Position numbers and translations under genes: made by a program
From: Synechococcus elongatus PCC 11801
GTDB taxonomy: Bacteria; Cyanobacteriota; Cyanobacteriia; Synechococcales; Synechococcaceae
Reading direction: 5' to 3'
Assembly: GCF_003846445.2 (NCBI RefSeq)
Contig: NZ_CP030139.2
Coordinates: 620,001-684,000, forward strand
DNA length: 64,000 nucleotides
The notes under the pieces: model-generated
The model's input: only the letters and a program-made list of their open reading frames with translations
Told to the model about the DNA's origin: nothing
Database searches by the model: none
In this document: piece by piece, positions 41,140 to 50,459 of the stretch
Position numbering within the stretch: position 1 is the first letter of the stretch
Layout: every line of letters begins with the position of its first letter

Positions 41140-41247
41140 TACCTGTTTCGGCAGTCAATCCCATCGCTAAGGAAACACTAGGCTGACGAAACCTGCTCCT
41201 GAGAGATCAGCAGCGAGAATGGGAGCACAGCGCTTGTGGGTTGACGG

Positions 41248-43764
41248 ATGGAAACAATCGAGAAACAGCGTTGGCTAGCAGAGAACACTTTATTTTCGGG
41301 CTTATCAGAGCGGGCAATCACGGCGATCGCCACTGAACTGACTGAAGTCCCCATCGAAAGCGGTCAACTGTTGATTGATCACGGTACGGTACCAACCGCT
41401 TTGTTCATTCTGGTGAGCGGCGAACTCGATCGCCAGAATCCTCAAACAGGGACTTGCGATCGCCTCCTGCCAGGTAGCGTGCTCAATTTGCAAGAGATCC
41501 TGCTCCGTCAACCAATCAACCAGCGCGTGACGACTGCTTCCGCTGCCTTGATCTGGCAATTGTCCGCAGATCAACTAAGGGCAATCGCAGCAGACTTCAG
41601 TGAACTCGATCGCCACCTCTCTGTCCAATTGGCGGCAGCTCTAGATGCTGTCACTGCTCAGCTACAGTTTGAGCAGGCACGGCTGCGGGAGTTGCAACCC
41701 TACGTTGTCCCCAAAATGCGGCGTGGGATTGTCGGGAGTAGTCGCTATGCCCAGCGGCTGCGGCAAGACATTCGCCAGGCAGCAGCGCGCCGCGATCGCC
41801 AGCCAGTGTTAATTTTTGGCGAGCCAGGTCTGGGTAAGGACAACATTGCCGCGCTGATCCATTTCGGATCGCGCGATCGCCGTGAGCCCCTGATCAAAAT
41901 CAACTGCAATACGCTGCAACCCAACGGTGTCGAGCTCTTTGGCCGTGCCAACGAACGGCGAGGGCTGCTGGATTGGGTTGGCAAGGGCACAGTGTTGCTC
42001 AACAACGTCCAAGAACTGCCGGCTGATCTGCGATCGCGGGTGATTGAGCTCCTCGCCACAGGCTACTATCGACCGCTGTCGACGCTGCAAGTCCCAGAAC
42101 CGGAACCTCATCCCTGTCTGGCACGCCTGATTTTGGTGGCAGAAACTAATCCCACTGATTTGGCGCGGCACTGTGCTCAAACCATCAAAGTGCCGCCCCT
42201 GCGGATCCGTAAGGCTGATATTGTCGCTAGCGTCAAATACTTCCTCAGTCGCTTTTGCCAAACGCGGCGGCAGCCTCGCCCCAAGCTCACGCCAGAAGCC
42301 GAGCGCCAGCTCCAGAACTACGACTATCCCGGCAACATCACCGAGCTGGAAAGCCTGGTGGAGCGGGCTTTGGTACAAAGCGGGCAAGCAGCCGTGCTGA
42401 CCGAAGATGTCTTTTGGTTTGCCTCGACCAAAGGTGATCGCTTCCGCTGGAATCTACTCAACGCCTATCCTCGCCTGCGGCAACTACTGCGCAGCGATTG
42501 GTGGCCAACGCGCATCAACTACGGTCTGATTCTAGGGGTTTACACCGCCGTCGTGGCCCTGCTGTTTTTAGGACCGCAGACACGCGCCGAGAATGTGGGG
42601 CTGACGCTGTTTTGGGCGGGCTGGTGGCCGCTGATTCTGCTGGCGTTCCCCTTCGTGGGGCGGCTTTGGTGTGCCTATTGCCCCTTCATGATCTACGGCG
42701 AGTTAGTGCAGTGGATATCACTGAAGCTTTGGCCGCGATCGCTTTTACCTTGGCCCCGAGCAGCGGCAGAACGCTGGGGCGGCTGGTTTCTCTTTGGCCT
42801 CTTTGCCCTAATTCTGCTCTGGGAAGAGCTCTGGCACCTCGAAGATGTCGCTTGGTTGTCGGCCTGTCTGCTGCTGCTGATTACCGCTGGAGCGATCACG
42901 TTTTCACTGCTGTTTGAGCGGCGGTTTTGGTGTCGCTATCTCTGCCCCATTGGAGGGATGAATGGGCTGTTTGCCAAATTAGCGGTGATTGAACTGCGTG
43001 CCAAACGCGGCGTCTGCTCGGCCACCTGCAATACCTACCAGTGCTACAAAGGTGGCCCTGAAAAAGGGGAAGGCCAAGAAACGATGGGTTGCCCGGTCTA
43101 TTCCCATCCAGCTCAGCTGGTGGATAACCGAAACTGCGTCCTCTGCATGACCTGTCTCAAGGCCTGTCCCCATCGCTCTGTGGAACTGAATCTACGACCG
43201 CCAGCGATCGAACTCTGGACAACTCATGTGGCAACGCGATCGGAAGCATCGCTTCTATTCCTCTTGCTAGGTGCTGTATTTCTGCACCATCTGCCCCAAA
43301 TTGCCCAGGTCTTTGGGTTAGGCGATCGCTGGCTGACATCCTTAGGGTTGCATGCCATTTTGGCAACGGCTGTGCTGGGTGCCCCAGGACTACTGGCCTT
43401 TTTCAGCGATCGCTTGCTCCACCTGTGGCAACCCCGTCTGAAATCTTTGACAGAACTGGCTTATGGCTACTTGCCCTTGGTGTTGGCAGCAAGCGTGGCT
43501 CATTACCTCTGGATGGGTTTGACGGAATTGGGACAAATTCTGCCTCGGACAGCACTCAGCTTTGGCTGGCCCAGCACGGGGCTACTGCAATACAGCGTTG
43601 ATCCTGCGGTCATTGCCTTTCTGCAAGCGAGCAGCCTGATCTTGGGTCTAGTTGCCACCCTGTTGGTCACGCAAAAAATTGCCCGTCAGCCCTGGCGATC
43701 GCTCTTGCCACAACATGGTTTAGCCGTAGGCTTCACCAGCCTGCTCTGGCAATTGATTGTCTAA
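41248..43764 (+). CDS. Fusion of cNMP-like, degenerate sigma54-type AAA+ and membrane polyferredoxin domains
   Basis: 838 residues. Residues about 10-130 resemble a cyclic-nucleotide-binding domain with an altered phosphate cassette. Residues 165-400 match the sigma54-activator AAA+ fold: Walker A GEPGLGKD at 191-198, but the Walker B acids are replaced by NN (252-253), the GAFTGA loop is missing and no HTH follows. From about 430 a NapH/CcoG-like membrane part begins, with WCAYCP (Cys475/478) and WCRYLCP (Cys562/566). A cluster CNTYQC (594) and a 4Fe-4S motif NCVLCMTCLKACPH (Cys630, 633, 636, 640) follow, then further helices to the C terminus. Cyanobacteria lack sigma54, so a transcription-activator role is unlikely. 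It is better read as a membrane redox protein with a ligand-sensing cytoplasmic head (inference). Confidence 0.85.
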   Translation: METIEKQRWLAENTLFSGLSERAITAIATELTEVPIESGQLLIDHGTVPTALFILVSGELDRQNPQTGTCDRLLPGSVLNLQEILLRQPINQRVTTASAALIWQLSADQLRAIAADFSELDRHLSVQLAAALDAVTAQLQFEQARLRELQPYVVPKMRRGIVGSSRYAQRLRQDIRQAAARRDRQPVLIFGEPGLGKDNIAALIHFGSRDRREPLIKINCNTLQPNGVELFGRANERRGLLDWVGKGTVLLNNVQELPADLRSRVIELLATGYYRPLSTLQVPEPEPHPCLARLILVAETNPTDLARHCAQTIKVPPLRIRKADIVASVKYFLSRFCQTRRQPRPKLTPEAERQLQNYDYPGNITELESLVERALVQSGQAAVLTEDVFWFASTKGDRFRWNLLNAYPRLRQLLRSDWWPTRINYGLILGVYTAVVALLFLGPQTRAENVGLTLFWAGWWPLILLAFPFVGRLWCAYCPFMIYGELVQWISLKLWPRSLLPWPRAAAERWGGWFLFGLFALILLWEELWHLEDVAWLSACLLLLITAGAITFSLLFERRFWCRYLCPIGGMNGLFAKLAVIELRAKRGVCSATCNTYQCYKGGPEKGEGQETMGCPVYSHPAQLVDNRNCVLCMTCLKACPHRSVELNLRPPAIELWTTHVATRSEASLLFLLLGAVFLHHLPQIAQVFGLGDRWLTSLGLHAILATAVLGAPGLLAFFSDRLLHLWQPRLKSLTELAYGYLPLVLAASVAHYLWMGLTELGQILPRTALSFGWPSTGLLQYSVDPAVIAFLQASSLILGLVATLLVTQKIARQPWRSLLPQHGLAVGFTSLLWQLIV

Positions 43765-43863
43765 CGAGACTTGACTGTGAGTGTGGCGGGTCTATTTTCC
43801 AGGTTGCAGGATTCGATGAACCACGAACAATAAGGACGATCGCATTTTACTCAGAGGCTGACC

Positions 43864-44193
43864 ATGAGTTTCCCTCAACCGCCGAATCCTGAGCAATCAT
43901 CGAAACCTTATAACCTATTTGAGATGATTTCAGCGTTGCAAATCACCTTAATCGTGATTGCAATTCTCTGGGGAGTGTACCGGCTCTTTTTTGTTGAAGG
44001 AGGAGGCTACATGGGTTTTGGAACGCTCATTCTCATCGGGGTTTATTTACCTTCTACGCTACTCCTGATCCCTACCTTTTTCCTGATCAAAAAGAACCGC
44101 TACTTTTCTGGGGCGGTCAGAGTCGCTGGCTATTGTTACTATGGCTTGACTGCTGCTTGGGGACTCTTTCTGCTGCGTTTACCCTTGATGTAA
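43864..44193 (+). CDS. Small three-helix membrane protein, unknown
   Basis: 109 residues with three hydrophobic segments: about 22-42 (ISALQITLIVIAILWGVYRL), 52-74 (FGTLILIGVYLPSTLLLIPT) and 86-105 (VAGYCYYGLTAAWGLFLL). The N-terminal 18 residues are Pro/Ser/Gln-rich and polar. Base composition is more AT-rich than neighbouring genes. No family recognised. It follows the fusion gene by 100 bases, and no terminator was seen between them. Confidence 0.65.
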   Translation: MSFPQPPNPEQSSKPYNLFEMISALQITLIVIAILWGVYRLFFVEGGGYMGFGTLILIGVYLPSTLLLIPTFFLIKKNRYFSGAVRVAGYCYYGLTAAWGLFLLRLPLM

Positions 44194-44291
44194 ATAGCAA
44201 AAGTTCACAGCCTGACTGCAGTCAATAGAAGCCAGAAACAGCTAGGAAACGAATGACTCAGAACGACTCTCTAAACTTCCAGCTTTTGTAA

Positions 44292-44981
44292 CTAGTGACT
44301 CCGACCCGGTTGCTGACGCACGATCGCCTGTAACTCTTGGCGGAGACGTTGGGCGATTCGCATCATTTCGCGTCCATCCCGTAAGCAGTCATCGTTGTAA
44401 CCCAGACAGTAACGTTCTAACTCATCCAGCGCATCACTTGTCTGATTCAGGCATTGAAAGAGGAGGCGCGCGATTGCCCCAGCCATAGCTGGTGCAGGTT
44501 CCGATTGCAAATAACGTTCTGCCTGCGCTTGGTATTGACGCGATCGCTCAATGTAGGCTTCAAAGGCCGCCATTAACGCATCGTCGTAGGGATCGGCAGC
44601 TAAGGCAGTGAGCTCAGCTCGGAAGGGACGCAGAATTTTTCCGATCGCAGCCTGAGCTGGTTCATAAACCCGCTTCAGCCAGCGTTCAACGGCCTCATCC
44701 CGATCGCCCTGGCGCCGCCGCTGTTGCCGATAGTGATCTTGGGCTGCCACGGTGCGTTCAGTAGCAGACTGACGGCTACTACCCCGTAACGCATCGTAGC
44801 GACGCCGTTCCTCAGCATTACCCAGCACTTCGTAGGCCGCATTGATCGCAATGATGCGCTCATGGCCTGCCTTGGCATTGCGATCGGGATGGTACTGCTT
44901 CGCCAACTGTCGATAGGCCAGCTTAATCTCTTGCTGGCTAGCGCTAGGCGACACGCCCAACGTTGCGTAGTGGTCTGACAA
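44292..44981 (-). CDS. J-domain protein
   Basis: 229 residues. The N-terminal 70 residues form a J domain (HYATLGVSPSASQQEIKLAYR) with the HPD tripeptide at about 31-33, which stimulates Hsp70 ATPase. There is no Gly/Phe region and no zinc-finger domain, so it is a type III (specialised) DnaJ. The rest is helical and charged. Starts 5 bases after the cysK stop, so it is probably co-transcribed with cysK. Client unknown. Confidence 0.9.
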   Translation of the reverse strand: MSDHYATLGVSPSASQQEIKLAYRQLAKQYHPDRNAKAGHERIIAINAAYEVLGNAEERRRYDALRGSSRQSATERTVAAQDHYRQQRRRQGDRDEAVERWLKRVYEPAQAAIGKILRPFRAELTALAADPYDDALMAAFEAYIERSRQYQAQAERYLQSEPAPAMAGAIARLLFQCLNQTSDALDELERYCLGYNDDCLRDGREMMRIAQRLRQELQAIVRQQPGRSH

Positions 44982-44986
44982 CTGCC

Positions 44987-45949
44987 CTATCCGTTACTGC
45001 TTGCTGCCACCAATTCCGGTTCTTGGAACAGCGGCGTACTCAGGTAACGCTCGCCAAAGCTGGGCAGAATCACCACGATCAGCTTGTCGGCATTCTCTGG
45101 TCGACGGGCAACTTGGACAGCTGCTGCAACGGCAGCCCCACTCGAAATCCCTGACAACAACCCTTCTTCCCGAGCTAAGCGACGACCATAGGCGATCGCG
45201 TCATCATCACTGACAGTCACCACTTCATCAATCAGCTTCGTGGCCAGTACTTCGGGCACAAAACCGGCCCCAATGCCCTGAATTTTGTGCGGGCCAGGAC
45301 GCCCACCCGACAGGACTGGACTATTGACCGGTTCAACCGCGATCGCTTGAAAAGACGGCTTGCGCTGTTTCAAGACCTCAGCAACACCAGTGATCGTTCC
45401 ACCCGTACCCACACCAGCAATCAAAATATCGACAGTGCCATCGGTATCGGTCCAAATCTCTTCTGCGGTGGTTTCGCGGTGAATCTTGGGATTGGCCGGA
45501 TTCTTGAATTGCTGCAGCATGTAAGCCTCAGGATGCGAGGCAACAATTTCCTGCGCCCGCTGGATACAACCAGCCATTCCTTCAATGCCAGGTGTCAGCT
45601 CCAGCGTGGCACCATAGGCCCGCAGCATTGCTCGCCGCTCAGAACTCATCGTGTCCGGCATCGTTAAAATTAGTCGGTAGCCCCGAGCAGCAGCAGCCAT
45701 CGCCAAGGCAATGCCAGTATTCCCCGACGTCGGCTCAACCAGAATGGTGCGATCAGGCGAAATCAGCCCCTGCCGCTCTGCTTCCAGAATCATGCTGATG
45801 CCAATCCGGTCTTTGACTGAAGCCGAAGGATTGAAGCTCTCCAGCTTCACGACAATTCTGGCCAAGCAATCGTCAGCAGCAGGAATGCGGTTGAGCTGTA
45901 CCAGAGGAGTCCGACCAATCAGTTCCGTGATGTTTTGAGCAATTCGCAT
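44987..45949 (-). CDS. cysK: Cysteine synthase (O-acetylserine thiol-lyase)
   Basis: 320 residues from the ATG at 45949; the upstream frame extension is not conserved. PLP-dependent synthesis of cysteine from O-acetylserine and sulfide. PLP lysine at 46 in SASVKDRIG; phosphate loop [10 protein letters not shown], substrate loop TSGNTGI and the C-terminal SGISSGAA are intact. Located downstream of an Rrf2 regulator and upstream of a J-domain gene on the same strand. Confidence 0.95.
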   Translation of the reverse strand: MRIAQNITELIGRTPLVQLNRIPAADDCLARIVVKLESFNPSASVKDRIGISMILEAERQGLISPDRTILVEPTSGNTGIALAMAAAARGYRLILTMPDTMSSERRAMLRAYGATLELTPGIEGMAGCIQRAQEIVASHPEAYMLQQFKNPANPKIHRETTAEEIWTDTDGTVDILIAGVGTGGTITGVAEVLKQRKPSFQAIAVEPVNSPVLSGGRPGPHKIQGIGAGFVPEVLATKLIDEVVTVSDDDAIAYGRRLAREEGLLSGISSGAAVAAAVQVARRPENADKLIVVILPSFGERYLSTPLFQEPELVAASSNG

Positions 45950-46139
45950 GGCTGAGCAGTTGGCGCGTGAAGATGGCATCCCTACAATCATGACCTACAT
46001 CGTTGGCAGTAGGCCCATCAGCTGCGATTCTTTAAGTTCGCATGTCAAAGTAACTGTAATCCCAAGTTGAGTCAGCAAAATTGATGACAGATGAGTGCAA
46101 TCGCGATCGCATCAGTTTGTGTCCGTCATGCCAGCCATG

Positions 46140-46153
46140 GCTTAAATTTAAGC
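46140..46153. promoter_or_regulatory. 14-bp palindrome upstream of cysK, possible operator
   Basis: GCTTAAATTTAAGC is a perfect AT-rich palindrome, 190 bases before cysK and within the Rrf2-cysK space of about 270 bases. Its size and symmetry suit a dimeric winged-helix regulator such as Rrf2. Binding is not shown by sequence. Confidence 0.4.
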
Positions 46154-46221
46154 ACCCACGACTCACTGAGCTTTAGCTAGGGTTAATCAAATAGATAGAA
46201 GTTATCTAACTCTCGCTAATT

Positions 46222-46662
46222 TTAGATGTAATACATCAAGTCAGTACTTGCTCGATTTTCACGAATTTCGAGTAGATCCTGCAGGCTATAGCCTGCTAAA
46301 ACATCCTCAGCCGCTTTGCAAAGCTCATGATTAATATCAACTAGAATCTGGCGTTCAATAGTTACTGACTGTTGATCTGTGCTTTCTATTCGTTGTGGTT
46401 CGGCACCATCAATACAGTAGACGACATCTTGCATGGAAATTTGCCAAGGCTCGCGAGCCAGTAAATACCCCCCTCGCGCTCCACGGACGCTGCGGACAAT
46501 ACCGCCCCGTCGGAGTGTTGCTAACAGCTGCTCAAGATAGCGATCGGGGATATTTTGCTTTTCTGCAAGCTGCTTAATTTGTTGTGGCTCACCATTGTTG
46601 TGACCTCTGGCTAGCTCAATCAAGGCTAGGAGAGCATACTCACACTTTCCAGACAGCTCCAC
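46222..46662 (-). CDS. Rrf2-family transcriptional regulator
   Basis: 146 residues. Winged helix-turn-helix in the first 75 residues (IKQLAEKQNIPDRYLEQLL and RSVRGARGGYLLA). The three clustered cysteines that bind an Fe-S cluster in IscR/NsrR are absent; the only two (about 83 and 114) are isolated. This resembles CymR-type Rrf2 proteins. CymR regulates sulfur metabolism and works with CysK in Bacillus; here the gene lies directly upstream of cysK, so a role in cysteine metabolism is a reasonable inference. A possible -10 box lies about 25 bases upstream. Confidence 0.88.
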   Translation of the reverse strand: MELSGKCEYALLALIELARGHNNGEPQQIKQLAEKQNIPDRYLEQLLATLRRGGIVRSVRGARGGYLLAREPWQISMQDVVYCIDGAEPQRIESTDQQSVTIERQILVDINHELCKAAEDVLAGYSLQDLLEIRENRASTDLMYYI

Positions 46663-46688
46663 GCGATTGATCCATACAGCCGTAGCTG

Positions 46689-46713
46689 ATTATACACCCA
46701 TTCTCCACTGGAG
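46689..46713 (-). promoter_or_regulatory. Promoter of the Rrf2 gene with overlapping palindrome
   Basis: TATAAT on the minus strand at 46694-46689, 27 bases before the ATG. CTCCA-N-TGGAG (46703-46713) lies just upstream, where a repressor could sit. No consensus -35 was found. Confidence 0.45.
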
Positions 46714-46747
46714 ATTGAGGATTTCTGGGTTGCTCATTGTGGCGATC

Positions 46748-46774
46748 AAAAAAGGCTCCCGCAAAACGAGAGCC
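46748..46774 (-). terminator. Terminator of the first porin gene
   Basis: Stem GGCTCCCG/CGAGAGCC (46754-46761 with 46767-46774) followed on the minus strand by TTTTTT. It lies about 65 bases after the porin stop. Confidence 0.85.
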
Positions 46775-46840
46775 GAAAGGGTGAGGAAAGAGTTACACAA
46801 GGATTAAGCGATCGCTCAATCCTTGTGCGGGAATTAAGTC

Positions 46841-48436
46841 CTAGAAACGGAAGACCGTTTTCAGGAATGGAACATAGGTCGTTCCACCATCTTGCTGACC
46901 GTTGGTGTTGTTAAACACATAGATCCCAGGGGTGATGGAAATATTATCCGTCACTTGGAATTTGTAGTAGGTTTCAACGCCAAAGGAGCCCGTATCTTCA
47001 GCTGAGCGAGTCGATGCACTGCTGACCCACGGTTGTTGACCGGCAGCGACCCCAAACTCGTTGCCATCAGCAAAGAGATTCGGGAAGGTCAAACCAATTG
47101 CATAGTTCTGAACGGTTGCATTTTGGTTCGTGCCTTGCTCGTTGACAAAGCCGATGCCATAGCCAGCCGACAGAGTGACAGCATCAGAAATTGCCCAGCC
47201 CAAGGTCAGAGCCAAGTTGTTGCTGTTGTAGTTGGTCGCACCAAACGGCTGGAAGGCGTTGGTGGTACCGAAGTCAGTGGCGTAGCGACCGTTACGCAGA
47301 GCGTAGGCTAGAGCTGCACGGAACTTGTTGTTGTCCGTGTTGAACTTGACTTGGGCATTAACGTCCCAAGAATTGGTGCCGGTACCTGCTGGAGTGAAAG
47401 CGAAGAAGCCACCGCTGTTTGCAGCTGAAACATCAGCCGAGTTGCGGTTGATATAGCCTGCTTGGAAGCTGAAGTTCTTGCTGACTTTCCAGTTGAAGCC
47501 AACACCTGCAGTATCGGCGTCACGGGTATCAGCATAGACACCTGCGCCAACGTATTTGAACGCCTTTGTATTCGCAGGGCTGCTGAAGAAGGTTGCGTCG
47601 CTCAGACCATAGTCTTGAGGCTGAATGCCTGCCGTACCAACGGTGAAGGAAACGTCACCAACTGGGAACCGGTAGAGCAATTTATCGAGGAAGAAGGTAT
47701 TAGCGGAGTTAGGAACACCAGGAGAACCAGTACCATCGTAGTCAAGCCGTGAACCCGAGGGGTTGAAGCCAGGCGACAAGCGCTGTTGGATGGTTTCAAT
47801 GTTGCGAGCCCGTAGGCGGGTCAGCAACAAGTCTTTACCGGTAAAGCTCGTGTTCAGGTTGAGGGTGACACGGTTACCGAAGGAAACAGCCCCATCTTGG
47901 TTCCGCTCATTCCCAGCCGAGTTAGCAACGGCATCCAAGCTGAAGATCACTTCACCTTGAAGTTTCGTAGTGGTCGAGAAGCGAGTAGCTTCAAGCTCTT
48001 TAACGCGAGCTTCGAGGCTATCGACACGGCCGCGGAGGGTTGCGAGTTCAGCTTGGAATTCTTCAGTCAGTCGCTTGAGGGTATCGAGATCCTCTTTCGA
48101 AGCTGCGAATTCAATGACTTTGTCCAAGCAGGCGTTCAAGCCAGCAGCAAACTCATAACGAGTCAGGGCACGGCTGCCACGGTAAGTGCGATCGGGATAA
48201 CCGACGATGCAACCGTAGCGCTCAACCAAAGATTGCAGTGCTTGATAAGCCCAGTCGGTCGGCTTAACATCGCTCAGTTCACCGATTGAGGTGATTTGGC
48301 CTGCCGTAATGCCGTTGGGGGTAACAGCGTCAATTTTTTGGAGTTGGTCGTTGTTCAGACCATTCGCTGATGCTGCGCTTGCAGCTACACCGGCCAATGC
48401 CGGAGCGAGCAACAGCGCCGAGAAAAGGCGTTTCAT
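46841..48436 (-). CDS. SLH-OprB outer-membrane porin (SomA/SomB type)
   Basis: 531 residues from the ATG at 48436. A signal peptide (KRLFSALLLAPALAGVAASA) is followed by an SLH domain (DVKPTDWAYQALQSLVERYG through GYPDRTYRGSRALTRYEFA), a coiled coil (LKRLTEEFQAELATLRGRVD) and a long beta-barrel ending in VFRF, whose terminal Phe is the outer-membrane insertion signal. SLH anchors the barrel to the peptidoglycan-linked polymer. These trimeric porins pass small hydrophilic molecules and are the main outer-membrane proteins in Synechococcus. Tandem with a second copy. Confidence 0.93.
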   Translation of the reverse strand: MKRLFSALLLAPALAGVAASAASANGLNNDQLQKIDAVTPNGITAGQITSIGELSDVKPTDWAYQALQSLVERYGCIVGYPDRTYRGSRALTRYEFAAGLNACLDKVIEFAASKEDLDTLKRLTEEFQAELATLRGRVDSLEARVKELEATRFSTTTKLQGEVIFSLDAVANSAGNERNQDGAVSFGNRVTLNLNTSFTGKDLLLTRLRARNIETIQQRLSPGFNPSGSRLDYDGTGSPGVPNSANTFFLDKLLYRFPVGDVSFTVGTAGIQPQDYGLSDATFFSSPANTKAFKYVGAGVYADTRDADTAGVGFNWKVSKNFSFQAGYINRNSADVSAANSGGFFAFTPAGTGTNSWDVNAQVKFNTDNNKFRAALAYALRNGRYATDFGTTNAFQPFGATNYNSNNLALTLGWAISDAVTLSAGYGIGFVNEQGTNQNATVQNYAIGLTFPNLFADGNEFGVAAGQQPWVSSASTRSAEDTGSFGVETYYKFQVTDNISITPGIYVFNNTNGQQDGGTTYVPFLKTVFRF

Positions 48437-48609
48437 TGATAACCTCACACCATGTAGAGAGAAATGGCTAGACCATCATTCTCGGCTTGTAAATTATCAA
48501 ATCCTTTTTTAAAAAACTAGTCTTCTAGAACACATCCTGCATAGGGGTTCTGCAAAATCTGCAACAGTCATCTTCAATACAAACCCACAAACCCCCAGCG
48601 GACCCACTC

Positions 48610-48648
48610 AAAAGAGATGGGTGGAACAGCGATACTGCTCCACCCACC
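48610..48648 (-). terminator. Terminator-like hairpin of the second porin gene
   Basis: Twelve-base arms TGGGTGGAACAG/CTGCTCCACCCA (48618-48629 with 48635-48646) pair with one mismatch. The minus strand continues TCTCTTTT. It is 30 bases after the stop. Confidence 0.65.
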
Positions 48649-48678
48649 GATTTGACTTAACTAACTAGGCGCTTAGCT

Positions 48679-50322
48679 CTAGAAAGTGAAGACAGTCTTG
48701 ATCACAGGAACCCAGAAGTCGCCGTTAGCCGTGTCGGGGAATTCCAAACCGCCGCCAGCGTTGGTGATCGCGTACAGAGCAGGAGTGATCGAGATATTGT
48801 CGGTCACTTGCAGCTTGTAGTAGATCTCAAAGGCAAAGTTGCCACTGTCTTGGAAAGCAGCACCACGGCTATCGCTGATCACGTAGGGAGCTTGGCCTAC
48901 AGCGAAGCCAAACTCGTTGCCATCAGCAAACAGGTTCGGGAAGGTGAAGCCCACCGTCCAGGACTGAACCGTGTTGCTGGCGTTGAAGCCGTTGCCGAAG
49001 CTGATACCGTAGGAGCCGCTGATGGTGAAGCCATCGGAGACTGCCCAACCCAAGGACAGACCAATGTTGTTGGTGCTGACGAGGTCAGTGCCCGAGTTAC
49101 CAACACCAAGACCTGCCAAGGCACGCGGCGTACCGAAGTTCACACCACCAAACTGGCTGGGCAGGAAGCTGAGGTCAGTTGCAAGGTCTGGGCCTTTGCG
49201 GTAGGCGTAAGCCAATGCACCGATGAAGGTACCGCTGTCGTTTTTGAACGCTAGCTGAGCCGTAGTTTGGGAGTCAGCACCGAAGACACCTGAGGTGGGG
49301 TCGCTTTCCAGGTTGCCACCGGTGGTCGGGCCGTTCTGGTTGATGTAGGCCAGACCAAAGTTAAAGTTCTTGCTCAGCTGCCAGTTGAAGCCAGCACCAG
49401 CCGAGTTGGTAGTGTCAGCATCACCGTAGATGCCCGGAATCGGGTTGCTGAAGAAGTAGCTGATGTAGGGAGCATAGAAAGAACCAGTCGTCGACAGGAT
49501 GTCTTCAACTTGCAGGTTCGAGGTCCCGACGGTGAATTTGAGGTCACCCACCGGGAAGGTGTAGAGCAACGTATCGAGGAAGAAGTTCGCGTTGGGAGCG
49601 TTGGTTGCGTTGTCGTAGTCCAGCGCAGCAGCAGGGCTGATGATACCCGAGCCAGGGACACCGCCGTTGAAGTCACGCAGACCCGGTGAGGTGATGCTGT
49701 TGGAACGCAGGCGCGTTTTCAGCAAGTCTTTACCGGTAAAGCTGGTGTTGAGGTTCAGGCTGACCCGTTGCGAGAAGGAGGTGCCGGTGTCGAGACCGCT
49801 AGGACCAAAGGCGCGATCCAAGCTCAGGATGACTTCGCCTTGCAGCTTGGTCGTCGTGGAGAATTGAGTTGCTTCGAGTTCGGTAACACGAGCTTCGAGA
49901 GCATCAACACGACCACGGAGGGTTGCCAGCTCAGCTTGGAACTCTTCCATCAGCTTCTTGAGGGTGTCGAGATCCTCTTTCGAAGCTGCGAACTCAATAA
50001 CTTTGTCCAAGCAGGCATTCAAGCCAGCAGCAAACTCATAACGAGTCAGTGCTCGGCTACCGCGGTAGGTGCGATCGGGATAACCAACGATACAGCCGTA
50101 GCGCTCAACCAAGGATTGGAGTGCTTGGTAAGCCCAGTCGGTGGGTTTGACGTCGCTCAGCTGGGTAATCGAAGTGACTTGCGCAGCAGGCAGCTCTTCG
50201 TTAGCGATCGCATTGACCTGATTGATCGTTTCGCGGCTCAGGTCGGTCGCTTGGGCTGCACCTGCAAAAGCAACGCCAGCGGCCAATGGGCCAGCCAGCA
50301 TAACCTTGAACAGATTTTTCAT
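48679..50322 (-). CDS. SLH-OprB outer-membrane porin, paralogue
   Basis: 547 residues from the ATG at 50322; longer frames add an unlikely N terminus before MKNLFKVMLAGPLAAGV. Same architecture as its neighbour: signal peptide, SLH, coiled coil (LKKLMEEFQAELATLRGRVD), beta-barrel, terminal VFTF. The SLH and coiled-coil parts are nearly identical to the other porin while the barrels diverge strongly, as in different solute preferences after a tandem duplication. The two genes are separated by about 240 bases, and each probably has its own promoter because a hairpin lies between them. Confidence 0.93.
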   Translation of the reverse strand: MKNLFKVMLAGPLAAGVAFAGAAQATDLSRETINQVNAIANEELPAAQVTSITQLSDVKPTDWAYQALQSLVERYGCIVGYPDRTYRGSRALTRYEFAAGLNACLDKVIEFAASKEDLDTLKKLMEEFQAELATLRGRVDALEARVTELEATQFSTTTKLQGEVILSLDRAFGPSGLDTGTSFSQRVSLNLNTSFTGKDLLKTRLRSNSITSPGLRDFNGGVPGSGIISPAAALDYDNATNAPNANFFLDTLLYTFPVGDLKFTVGTSNLQVEDILSTTGSFYAPYISYFFSNPIPGIYGDADTTNSAGAGFNWQLSKNFNFGLAYINQNGPTTGGNLESDPTSGVFGADSQTTAQLAFKNDSGTFIGALAYAYRKGPDLATDLSFLPSQFGGVNFGTPRALAGLGVGNSGTDLVSTNNIGLSLGWAVSDGFTISGSYGISFGNGFNASNTVQSWTVGFTFPNLFADGNEFGFAVGQAPYVISDSRGAAFQDSGNFAFEIYYKLQVTDNISITPALYAITNAGGGLEFPDTANGDFWVPVIKTVFTF

Positions 50323-50459
50323 GAACTCAATCCTCACACCAGGAGTTAGAAGCTTGGGATTACTGACAAGGAAATCGCAGAACTTCACGGTTGATTATAT
50401 GTTGCCTAGTCAACAATGGGAAGGGGCAAGATCGTGCTAGTTCGCAAACTGGTCCTCGT

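Noticed and set aside
41248-43764. Annotation as a sigma54-dependent transcription activator
   Set aside because: No GAFTGA, no Walker B acids, no HTH, and cyanobacteria lack sigma54.
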